A stretch of 58,361 nt of DNA from assembly GCA_017450215.1 (NCBI GenBank), contig JAFSVH010000129.1, positions 1 to 58,361 of the forward strand, written 5' to 3'. Shown one piece after another: positions 8,546 through 15,487 of the stretch (position 1 is its first letter; every line of letters starts with the position of its first letter). The notes beneath the pieces are model-generated. The model did no database searches and was not told the DNA's origin. It was given only the letters and a program-made list of their open reading frames with translations. Made by a program: the position numbers and the translations under genes. This DNA is from Bacilli bacterium. GTDB lineage: Bacteria > Bacillota_I > Bacilli_A > ML615J-28 > CAG-698.

Positions 8546-9565
8546 ATGGAAAACAAAGTTGAACAAGACGTAAAGAATTTTGTTGAAAACAAAGATGAAG
8601 AAATATTAATAGTTAAAAACTTGAAAAAGTATTTTCCTATTAAAACTAATATTTTTGGTAAAGCATTAATTACTGTTAAAGCCGTTGATGATGTATCATT
8701 TACATTAAAAAGAGGTAAAACTCTAGGTGTTGTAGGTGAGTCTGGTTGTGGTAAAACTACAATGGGACGTACTATTTTAAGATTATACGATATCACATCT
8801 GGTGAAGTAATATTTAAAGGTCAAGATATTAATCGTCTAACTAAGAAAGAATTAAGAATTGTTAGACCAAAGATGCAAATAATTTTCCAAGATCCTTATT
8901 CTAGTTTAAGCCCTAGAATGACTGTTGGTGAAATTATTGGTGAAGCAGTAAGAGAACATAAGATTGTTCCTGATGAAGAATATAAAAGCTATGTTCTTAA
9001 AATTATGAAGGATTGTGGTTTACAACCTCATTACTTTGATCGTTATCCACATGAGTTTAGCGGTGGACAAAGACAAAGAATTTGTATTGCTAGAGCCATT
9101 GCATTGCAGCCTGATTTAATTGTTTGTGATGAACCAGTAAGTGCACTAGACGTATCTATTCAAGCACAAATAATCAACTTGTTAAAAGATTTACAGGATG
9201 AGAAAAAATTAACATATATTTTCATCTCACATGACTTGTCTGTAGTTGAACATATTTCAGATGATGTAGCTGTTATGTATCTTGGTAGCATGGTTGAAAC
9301 AGGCCCAAAAGAAAAGATCTATGCTAATCCAATGCATCCATATACAGAAGCATTAATGTCTGCTGTTCCAGTACCAGATCCAACTGTTAAGATGAAACGT
9401 ATCGTTTTAAGTGGAGATATTCCATCTCCTGCTAATCCTCCTGCTGGATGTAAATTCCACACAAGATGTAGAAAAGCATTAACTCAATGTGCTGAAATAC
9501 CTCCTGTTTGGAAAGAATATGAACCTGGACATTTCGTTGCCTGCCATTTATATAGTCAAGAATAA
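8546..9565 (+). CDS. oppF: oligopeptide ABC transporter ATPase OppF
   Basis: Second ATPase of the peptide importer (339 residues), forming a heterodimer with OppD. Walker A is GESGCGKTT, the signature is FSGGQRQR and Walker B is LIVCDEP. The C-terminal peptide-transporter domain has the Cys-rich end 'GCKFHTRCRKALTQC'. The start at 8546 is chosen because AGGAGG (8531-8536) is 9 nt upstream and it follows the oppD stop directly. An earlier in-frame ATG at 8528 would overlap oppD and lacks a ribosome site. Confidence 0.95.
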   Translation: MENKVEQDVKNFVENKDEEILIVKNLKKYFPIKTNIFGKALITVKAVDDVSFTLKRGKTLGVVGESGCGKTTMGRTILRLYDITSGEVIFKGQDINRLTKKELRIVRPKMQIIFQDPYSSLSPRMTVGEIIGEAVREHKIVPDEEYKSYVLKIMKDCGLQPHYFDRYPHEFSGGQRQRICIARAIALQPDLIVCDEPVSALDVSIQAQIINLLKDLQDEKKLTYIFISHDLSVVEHISDDVAVMYLGSMVETGPKEKIYANPMHPYTEALMSAVPVPDPTVKMKRIVLSGDIPSPANPPAGCKFHTRCRKALTQCAEIPPVWKEYEPGHFVACHLYSQE

Positions 9566-9582
9566 TATTGAATTAAGGTGTT

Positions 9583-9840
9583 ATGCGTAAGAAAAAACAA
9601 TACGATGATGACAACAATATGACAGTTGCAGAAATGAATGTCGAAGGTATGCGTTGGTACACTTCAAAAAAAGAACAAGAAAACCGAAAAAACATAGAAG
9701 GGATTAATTATACTAAGAACGAAAAGAAAGCAATGATAAAAGGAGCATTTAGAGCATACTTGCCAATTTTTCTAATTGCTGTTGGTGCTTTCTCAATTGT
9801 CTTTGGTTTGATTTACCTTTGGTTAGTTTTTAATTCTTAA
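9583..9840 (+). CDS. small single-pass membrane protein, last gene of the opp cluster
   Basis: An 85-residue protein not recognised as a known family. Residues 1-55 are very polar and rich in Lys, Asn, Glu and Asp. Residues about 60-82 ('YLPIFLIAVGAFSIVFGLIY') form one transmembrane helix ending close to the C-terminus, so the polar part is probably cytosolic. It starts 17 bp after oppF, with an AAGGTG ribosome site close to the ATG, and is followed immediately by an intrinsic terminator, so it belongs to the opp transcript. A role as an accessory or regulator of the transporter is only a guess from position. Confidence 0.7.
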   Translation: MRKKKQYDDDNNMTVAEMNVEGMRWYTSKKEQENRKNIEGINYTKNEKKAMIKGAFRAYLPIFLIAVGAFSIVFGLIYLWLVFNS

Positions 9841-9863
9841 ACACCCATACGGGTGTTTTTCTT
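9839..9863 (+). terminator. intrinsic terminator of the opp operon
   Basis: AAACACCC and GGGTGTTT form an 8-bp stem around an ATAC loop (9839-9858), followed by TTC and a T-rich run. It overlaps the stop codon of the small membrane protein. Confidence 0.88.
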
Positions 9864-9875
9864 TTGTTATTCAAA

Positions 9876-9998
9876 TGAAAGTAAAGTATGAAAAACAATG
9901 AAAAAATCACCTGGAAATTAAGTGAAAGTTTCAATGCAAAAAAATGTAAATAATGAAAATATTGTGAAAACATCTTGAAAAAGAAAACATTATATGAT
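9876..9998 (+). promoter_or_regulatory. promoter region of the LacI-type gene with phased TGAAA tracts
   Basis: Nine TGNAAA-type motifs begin at 9876, 9889, 9899, 9923, 9935, 9945, 9954, 9965 and 9976. Most are spaced 9-13 bp apart, close to one helical turn, which predicts intrinsic DNA curvature. Within them lies the perfect 11-bp palindrome TGAAAGTTTCA (9923-9933), a possible operator for autoregulation. A -10-like TATGAT occurs at 9993-9998, but no well-spaced -35 box is evident. Confidence 0.4.
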
Positions 9999-10027
9999 AA
10001 ACTAAATATATAATATGGAGGTGTAGT

Positions 10028-11023
10028 ATGGATCAAACTAAAATTTATGATATCGCAGGGACTGCTGGAGTTAGTCTTGCAACTGTATCAAGAGTATTAA
10101 ATCATCCTGAAAAAGTTAAAAAAGCTACAAGAGACAAAGTATTGAGAATAATCAAGGATAAGGGTTATAAACCTAATGCTAATGCACGTGGTTTAGCAAG
10201 TAGACATTCTACAACAGTAGCTGTTGTTTTACCAACTTTAACAAGAGCTAGTATTGCTGAAACTATTCAAGGTATCCATGATAGTGCAAAGAAATTCGGT
10301 TATACTTTGAGATTATTTGTAAATAATGAGAAAGAAGATGAAAGAGAATTATGGAGTGAAGTAATTGCTTCATCTGTTGATGGTATCTTATTTATGAATG
10401 ATGAAATGAGTAAAGAAGTATATCAATTGATTGAAAATACACCTGTTCCAGTTGTATTTGTTAATGCATTGTCTAAGAATAAAAATATAGGTAGTGTTTC
10501 AATTGACAATGAAGAATGCTCATATGAATTAACTAAATATTTAATTAGTAAAGGAAACAAGAAAATATTATTTGTTACTACTGAAAGTTATTACGCAATT
10601 AATGAGCAAATGTTACAAGGTTATAAGAGAGCAGTGAATGAATCTGGATTAAAAGAATTCGTTATTCAATCATCTGGTAAAATCCCTGTAAATGAAGTTC
10701 AATTTGAAAAATACTTAAAAGAGAATGAAAAACCTGATGTTGTACTTGGTGTAAGAGATTCTATGACTATTAGCTTTATGAATGTTGCTCAAAAATTAGG
10801 TTATAAGGTACCTGATGACATTCAATTCATGGGATTCCAAAACACTAGATACTCTGAACTTTCATATCCAAAATTATCATGTATTTCTAGACCAATTTAT
10901 GAAATCGGTAATGTTGCTATGAGTAAGTTAACTGAATTAATTAAGGATGAAAATAAAACTGGTCCAAGTAAGACATTTTTAAATTATTCAATTGTTTGGC
11001 GTGATTCAACAAAAAACAATTAA
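10028..11023 (+). CDS. LacI/CcpA-family transcriptional regulator
   Basis: A 331-residue LacI-family repressor. The N-terminal helix-turn-helix and hinge helix are clear (residues 4-60: 'IYDIAGTAGVSLATVSRVLN', then 'KPNANARGLAS'), followed by a periplasmic-binding-protein-like effector domain. It resembles CcpA-type regulators, but effector residues cannot be read with certainty. ATG 10028 follows GGAGGTG. It is convergent with nothing and lies 19 bp before tyrS, so the two may be cotranscribed. Candidate targets are the palindrome in its own upstream region and the cre-like site at 153-166. Confidence 0.88.
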   Translation: MDQTKIYDIAGTAGVSLATVSRVLNHPEKVKKATRDKVLRIIKDKGYKPNANARGLASRHSTTVAVVLPTLTRASIAETIQGIHDSAKKFGYTLRLFVNNEKEDERELWSEVIASSVDGILFMNDEMSKEVYQLIENTPVPVVFVNALSKNKNIGSVSIDNEECSYELTKYLISKGNKKILFVTTESYYAINEQMLQGYKRAVNESGLKEFVIQSSGKIPVNEVQFEKYLKENEKPDVVLGVRDSMTISFMNVAQKLGYKVPDDIQFMGFQNTRYSELSYPKLSCISRPIYEIGNVAMSKLTELIKDENKTGPSKTFLNYSIVWRDSTKNN

Positions 11024-11042
11024 TGATGGAATAGGAGAAAAA

Positions 11043-12272
11043 ATGAAATTATTTGATGAATTAAAATGGAGAGGACTAATTAATGATGTCAGTTCTCCAG
11101 AGGTAGAAAATTTAATAAATAATGAACATGTTACATTTTATATCGGAACTGACCCTACAGGGGATAGTTTGCATATAGGTCATTTCTCATCATTTTTAAT
11201 TGCTACTAGATTAAAAGCACATGGACATCATCCAATTATTCTTGTAGGAGGAGCAACTGGTCAAATTGGAGATCCTAAGCCATCAAGTGAACGTCCTATG
11301 ATTACAAAGGAACAAGTTGAACATAATTTTAATTGCTTAAAAGAACAAGTTAAAAAAATATTCGATTGTGAAATTGTTAATAACAATGATTGGTGTAAAG
11401 ATATTACTTTTATCGATTTTCTTCGTGATTATGGTAAGTTCTTTAACATTAACTATATGTTAAATAAGGATATTGTTAGACGTAGACTTGATACTGGTAT
11501 TACTTATACTGAATTTTCATATATGATAATTCAAGCTCTGGACTTCTTATATTTGTATGAACATAATGGTGTTACAATGCAAGTCGCTGGTCAAGACCAA
11601 TGGGGTAATATTACTGCTGGAATAGATTTGATTAGAAAGAAAACAGGAAAAGAAGCTTATGCTTTTACTATGCCATTAATTACTAAGAGTGATGGAACTA
11701 AGTTTGGTAAAAGTGAAGGTGGAAAAGCTGTATGGCTTGATAAAGAAAAGACATCAAGTTATGAATTATATCAATTCTTAATTAATGTTGAAGATTCAAT
11801 GGTAATTGATTATTTAAAGAAATTAACATTTTTAAGTGTTGAAGAAATCATCGAACTTGAAAAGTCATTACAAGATGCTCCTCATCTTCGTCTTCCTCAT
11901 AAAGCACTTGCTAAATCAGTTATTACATTCTTACATGGTGAAGCTGAATATGAAAAGGCAGTTAGTATGAGTGAAGCATTATTTAAAGGAAATATCAGCA
12001 ATTTTACAGTTAAAGATATCGAAGTATGCTTTAAAGGCTTACCTGTAACTGAAGTTGTTGGTGAAATGAATTTGGTTGATGCATTAATATTAACTAAGGC
12101 TTGCTCTTCAAAGAGAGAAGCAAGAGAATTTATTACTAATGGTGCAGTTAGTATTAATGGAAATGTTGTAAAAGATTTAGAATATAAAGTGTCTAAAGAA
12201 AATGCTATCGGTGGCGAGTATACAGTACTTAGAAGAGGTAAAAAGAATTATTATTTAATTAACAACAAATAA
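11043..12272 (+). CDS. tyrS: tyrosyl-tRNA synthetase
   Basis: Charges tRNA-Tyr. It is a class I synthetase of 409 residues with HIGH at 44-47 and the KMSKS-equivalent KFGKS at 220-224. The tyrosine-binding region contains 'YIGTDPTGDSLHIGH' and 'QVAGQDQWGNI'. A C-terminal S4-like RNA-binding domain occupies about residues 340-405 ('SSKREAREFITNGAVSINGN'). ATG 11043 was chosen over the upstream in-frame ATG at 10992 because GGAG lies 5 nt before it and homology to TyrRS begins there. Unlike pheS, it has no T-box leader and probably depends on the promoter of the upstream regulator. Confidence 0.97.
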   Translation: MKLFDELKWRGLINDVSSPEVENLINNEHVTFYIGTDPTGDSLHIGHFSSFLIATRLKAHGHHPIILVGGATGQIGDPKPSSERPMITKEQVEHNFNCLKEQVKKIFDCEIVNNNDWCKDITFIDFLRDYGKFFNINYMLNKDIVRRRLDTGITYTEFSYMIIQALDFLYLYEHNGVTMQVAGQDQWGNITAGIDLIRKKTGKEAYAFTMPLITKSDGTKFGKSEGGKAVWLDKEKTSSYELYQFLINVEDSMVIDYLKKLTFLSVEEIIELEKSLQDAPHLRLPHKALAKSVITFLHGEAEYEKAVSMSEALFKGNISNFTVKDIEVCFKGLPVTEVVGEMNLVDALILTKACSSKREAREFITNGAVSINGNVVKDLEYKVSKENAIGGEYTVLRRGKKNYYLINNK

Positions 12273-12286
12273 GGAGGTAGTTTGCT

Positions 12287-12709
12287 ATGATTAAAATATA
12301 TACTGCTCCTAGTTGCTTATCTTGTAGAAAAGTAAAAAAATATTTCAAAGATCACAATATTAAATTTGTTGAAAAAAATATTCTTCAAACTCCATTGACA
12401 CGTGAGGATATTTATAGAATGTTAATCCAAAGTGAAAATGGATTTGATGATATAATTTCTATGAGATCAAAAGTATTTAAAGAGAAAAACATAAATTTAG
12501 ATGATATGAATTTAAATCAATTAATTGATTTTATCATTGAAAATCCTTCAATATTAAAGCGTCCAATTATTTTATCTGATTTAGATTTACAAGTTGGATA
12601 TAATGCTGAAGACATTTCATTGTTTTTACCACCTGAATTAAGAGATTGCGAAGATTGTAAAGATGATGATTGTGAGTACGCTAAATATTTAAGAATTGAA
12701 AAGAAATAA
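12287..12709 (+). CDS. spx: Spx-family redox regulator with a Cys-rich C-terminus
   Basis: ArsC/Spx-fold protein of 140 residues that would bind the RNA polymerase alpha C-terminal domain and respond to thiol stress. The redox switch C10-L-S-C13 and the conserved 'MRSKVFKE' (Arg60) and 'RPIILSD' (Arg92) segments are present. Unlike the Bacillus protein, the tail carries three further Cys (121, 124, 129; CEDCKDDDC), a possible metal or second redox site. SD GGAGG precedes the ATG. It lies 14 bp after tyrS and ends at a terminator. ClpP, which degrades Spx in relatives, is encoded nearby on the other strand. Confidence 0.9.
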   Translation: MIKIYTAPSCLSCRKVKKYFKDHNIKFVEKNILQTPLTREDIYRMLIQSENGFDDIISMRSKVFKEKNINLDDMNLNQLIDFIIENPSILKRPIILSDLDLQVGYNAEDISLFLPPELRDCEDCKDDDCEYAKYLRIEKK

Positions 12710-12711
12710 AG

Positions 12712-12737
12712 AAAAGAGACCTTTCGGTCTCTTTTTT
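12712..12737. terminator. bidirectional terminator between spx and the CYTH gene
   Basis: AAAAGAGACC and GGTCTCTTTT form a 10-bp stem with loop TTTC, with a T-run on the plus side and an A-run giving a T-run on the minus side. It ends at the stop codon of the minus-strand gene. Confidence 0.9.
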
Positions 12738-13311
12738 ATAATTCATTACGATATGCAGTAAATGCACGTTTTATCTTTTTATCTGACTTCTTATATTTGA
12801 TACCATATTCATTTATAAAATTAATGAATATTTCTCTTCCTTGATGATATGATTTAGAAGAATATTCAACTTCATAATCAATAACGCCGCAATAACTGCT
12901 ACGGTCAATATTTAATACTCCTTCTTTATAAGGTAAGTAAGTACGGAATGTTGAAAGAGATAAGAAATTATATACTTTTTGATCTTTTATCACATTTGCC
13001 AAATCATTTGCAATAGACTCGATATGAACAACACCGGTTTCTTTAATCTTCTCAAAATCCTCTTTTGTAATTTCCACTGTATTTACATCAATAGAATAAC
13101 CTTTTTTTCTTTTGTATGTTAATGAATAATCATTTCTTTCTCTAACTCTTAAAGAAGCATCTAATGCTTTTAAAGAAAATCTTGGAGTATCAAAATAATG
13201 ATTTGTCTGGGTGTCGGTTTTTGAATTTGGAAATGCATCTATTAAAAGATTGTATTCTTCTTCAGTTAATAGACTCTTGAATTCCACATCTGAATTTTGT
13301 TTCTTTTGCAT
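12736..13311 (-). CDS. CYTH-domain triphosphatase-like protein
   Basis: A 191-residue CYTH-superfamily protein (YjbK / thiamine-triphosphatase type), expected to hydrolyse a triphosphate substrate with divalent metal inside a tunnel fold. The N-terminal ExExK motif appears as D8-V-E10-F-K12. Downstream are the basic strands 'SLRVRERND' and 'LTYKRKKG' expected of the family. The second in-frame ATG (13311) is chosen because AGAGGTGG precedes it; the first at 13329 has a weaker site. The true substrate (inorganic triphosphate, thiamine triphosphate or other) cannot be read from the sequence. Confidence 0.8.
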   Translation of the reverse strand: MQKKQNSDVEFKSLLTEEEYNLLIDAFPNSKTDTQTNHYFDTPRFSLKALDASLRVRERNDYSLTYKRKKGYSIDVNTVEITKEDFEKIKETGVVHIESIANDLANVIKDQKVYNFLSLSTFRTYLPYKEGVLNIDRSSYCGVIDYEVEYSSKSYHQGREIFINFINEYGIKYKKSDKKIKRAFTAYRNEL

Positions 13312-13345
13312 AATACCACCTCTTGGCATCCTTATTTACATAGAG

Positions 13346-13373
13346 ATTATATCTTATTTAAAAGATATGTCAA
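13346..13373 (-). promoter_or_regulatory. promoter of the CYTH gene
   Basis: On the minus strand TTGACA (13368-13373) and TATAAT (13346-13351) are both perfect consensus hexamers, spaced 16 bp apart. This is the strongest-looking promoter in the window. Confidence 0.8.
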
Positions 13374-13419
13374 GAATAAATATTATAAAATCAATAATAT
13401 TTTAATAATTGTTTAATAA

Positions 13420-13453
13420 AAACCAAGATGTTTGATATCAAAACAGCTTGGTT
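13420..13453 (-). terminator. terminator of clpP
   Basis: On the minus strand, AACCAAG ... CTTGGTT encloses a second stem (TGTTT ... AAACA), followed by a T-tract. It lies just downstream of the clpP stop. Confidence 0.75.
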
Positions 13454-13476
13454 GAACTAGTATTTTTTAATTTCTT

Positions 13477-14049
13477 TTATAAGATTTTATCGATTAGACC
13501 ATATTTTAATGCTTCTTCAGGAAACATATAATTATCTCTTTCGGTGTCAATCTTGATTTTTTCTAATGGTTGATTTGTGTTTTTAGCTAAGATTTCATTT
13601 AATCTTTGTTTGATGTCTAAGATATGCTTTGTTACTATCTCCATATCAGTTGCTTGTCCATGTGCTCCACCAGATGGTTGATGAATCATAATCTCACTAT
13701 TTGGTAGTGCAAATCTTTTTCCTTTTGCACCACTTGATAGAAGAAGTGCTCCCATTGATGCAGCCATTCCAACACAAATAGTAACACAATCTGGCTTGAT
13801 GAAATTCATTGTATCATAGATTGCTAAACCACTTGTAACACTTCCGCCAGGAGAATTGATATATAGATTGATATCTGCTTTATCATCTTGTGCAGTTAAA
13901 AATAATAATTGAGCAACGATTGAATTAGCAAGTTCATCGTTGATTTCTCCATTTATCATGATGATTCTATCTTTTAATAAACGTGAATAGATATCATATG
14001 ATCTTTCTCCGTTTGTTGTTTGTTCAATAACTATAGGTGCGTAATACAT
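13477..14049 (-). CDS. clpP: ATP-dependent Clp protease proteolytic subunit
   Basis: Barrel-forming serine protease of 190 residues working with Clp ATPases. The catalytic triad is visible: Ser98 in '[10 protein letters not shown]', His123 in 'IMIHQPSGG' and Asp172 in 'IDTERDNYM'. The oxyanion Gly pair is in '[11 protein letters not shown]'. The start is the second ATG (14049) because GGAGG, formed within the codons of the first ATG at 14061, is its ribosome site. It has its own promoter and terminator. No CtsR double heptad was found upstream, only a single AGTCAAA at the -35. Confidence 0.97.
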   Translation of the reverse strand: MYYAPIVIEQTTNGERSYDIYSRLLKDRIIMINGEINDELANSIVAQLLFLTAQDDKADINLYINSPGGSVTSGLAIYDTMNFIKPDCVTICVGMAASMGALLLSSGAKGKRFALPNSEIMIHQPSGGAHGQATDMEIVTKHILDIKQRLNEILAKNTNQPLEKIKIDTERDNYMFPEEALKYGLIDKIL

Positions 14050-14073
14050 AAAGACCTCCATAAATACAAAATG

Positions 14074-14102
14074 ATTTTACTATGTATGAGAAAAAAAGTC
14101 AA
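14074..14102 (-). promoter_or_regulatory. clpP promoter
   Basis: On the minus strand TTGACT (14097-14102) and TAAAAT (14074-14079) are separated by 17 bp, about 25 bp before the clpP start. Confidence 0.7.
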
Positions 14103-14117
14103 AATAAAATTGTTATC

Positions 14118-14146
14118 TTGCTTAAATAGAACTATGGTGTTATAAT
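14118..14146 (+). promoter_or_regulatory. promoter of the T-box/pheST transcript
   Basis: TTGCTT (14118-14123) and TATAAT (14141-14146) with 17 bp spacing place the transcript start near 14153, just ahead of stem I of the T-box leader. Confidence 0.75.
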
Positions 14147-14152
14147 GGATAC

Positions 14153-14408
14153 AACTTGTAGATAAGGAAGTAGTAATATTAGCTCTATAATTTAGAGAGG
14201 AAGACAAGTGGTGAAAGTTTTCTATTATATCTAGTATGAATTCGTCCTTGGAGAGGGTTTAATCGACTCCGGTTTATCGCGTTATAGATAAAAATGAGAG
14301 AATAAGTTTGATGAAAAGATTAATATATTGAATTTATTAACTAAGGTGGTACCGCGGTAGAATTATCGTCCTTATAATTATTGTAATAATAATTAATAAG
14401 GACTTTTT
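14153..14408 (+). ncRNA. T-box riboswitch (tRNA-Phe specific) of pheST
   Basis: The leader senses uncharged tRNA-Phe and controls termination before pheS. The conserved T-box sequence AAGGTGGTACCGCGG lies at 14343-14357. The stem I base pairs AAGGA (about 14163) with TCCTT (14244-14248). The specifier loop shows GAA followed by the Phe codon TTC (14241-14243) and a purine. The terminator is GTCCTTAT ... ATAAGGAC plus TTTTT (14368-14408); the T-box side would pair with its 5' arm when uncharged tRNA binds. The specifier matches the downstream gene, which strengthens the assignment. Confidence 0.93.
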
Positions 14409-14431
14409 ATATTATTTGTGAGGTGAAAAAA

Positions 14432-15475
14432 ATGGATGAACTAAATTTAAAAAATGAAATTAATCTTGATGATTTAGAAAAGGAAGCTATCGAAAATTTA
14501 AAGAATGTTCAAAATGAGCAAGCATTAAATGAAGTAAAAGCACAATATTTAGGCAAGAAAAGTAAATTATCTCAAATCATGGCTTCAATGAGAGAATTGT
14601 CTAATGATGCTAAAAGAGCCCTTGGTCAAAAGAGCAATGAATTTAAAAGAAAAGTAGAAGAATTTGCAAATAAGAAACGGGATGAATTAATTAATGCAGC
14701 CGTTAATGAAAAATTAAAAAAGGAAGAAATTGATGTGACATTACCTGGAAAAGAATTTAAAACAGGTCATATGCATCCTCTTTCTCAAACAATTGTTGAA
14801 CTGGAAGATTTGTTTGTTAGTATGGGATATGAAGTAATAGATGGAAACGAAGTAGAAGAAGATGTATATAACTTTGAAATGTTAAATTTACCAAAGGGTC
14901 ATCCAGCTAGAGAAATGCAAGATTCATTCTATATTACTGATAATACTTTACTTAGAACTCAAACATCTGCTGTACAAGCTCATGCATTACTTAAAGCAAA
15001 GGGTAAACCAATTAAGGTTATTAGTCCTGGTAAGGTATATAGAAGAGATAATGATGATGCTACTCATTCACATCAATTCATGCAATGTGAGGGTTTAGTT
15101 GTTGGTGAGAATGTAACAATGGCTGATTTAAAGGGAACACTGAATATTCTTGCAAAGAAGACATTTGGTGATGAACTTGCTATTAGATTTAGACCATCGT
15201 TCTTCCCGTTCACTGAGCCTAGCGTTGAAGTTGATGTTGAATGTTTCAAATGTCATGGAAAAGGATGTCCACTATGTAAAGGAAGTGGATGGATTGAAAT
15301 ATTAGGAGCAGGTATGGTACATCCTAATGTATTAAGAATGGCTGGTTATGATACTGATAAGTATCAAGGCTTTGCTTTTGGTGTTGGAGTAGAAAGAATT
15401 ACAATGCTTAGACATGGAATTGATGATATCAGAACATTTTATACTGATGATGCAAGATTCCTAAAACAATTCTAG
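14432..15475 (+). CDS. pheS: phenylalanyl-tRNA synthetase alpha subunit
   Basis: Catalytic subunit (347 residues) of the alpha2-beta2 class II enzyme. An N-terminal coiled coil (residues about 1-90, tRNA binding) precedes the catalytic core, with motif 2 around '[20 protein letters not shown]' and motif 3 near '[20 protein letters not shown]'. A four-Cys insert ('[17 protein letters not shown]') is the form common in Bacillota PheS. ATG 14432 is preferred over GTG 14423 because GAGGTG (14420-14425) gives 6 nt spacing. It is controlled by the T-box leader and followed by pheT after 12 bp. Confidence 0.97.
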   Translation: MDELNLKNEINLDDLEKEAIENLKNVQNEQALNEVKAQYLGKKSKLSQIMASMRELSNDAKRALGQKSNEFKRKVEEFANKKRDELINAAVNEKLKKEEIDVTLPGKEFKTGHMHPLSQTIVELEDLFVSMGYEVIDGNEVEEDVYNFEMLNLPKGHPAREMQDSFYITDNTLLRTQTSAVQAHALLKAKGKPIKVISPGKVYRRDNDDATHSHQFMQCEGLVVGENVTMADLKGTLNILAKKTFGDELAIRFRPSFFPFTEPSVEVDVECFKCHGKGCPLCKGSGWIEILGAGMVHPNVLRMAGYDTDKYQGFAFGVGVERITMLRHGIDDIRTFYTDDARFLKQF

Positions 15476-15487
15476 AGGTGACTAATT

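Noticed and set aside
10992-11042. Earlier tyrS start at the upstream in-frame ATG
   Set aside because: It lies inside the regulator gene, adds 17 residues without family similarity and lacks the ribosome site seen at 11034-11037.
14074-14110. CtsR operator at the clpP promoter
   Set aside because: Only one AGTCAAA heptad is present; the tandem heptad spacing required for CtsR binding is missing.
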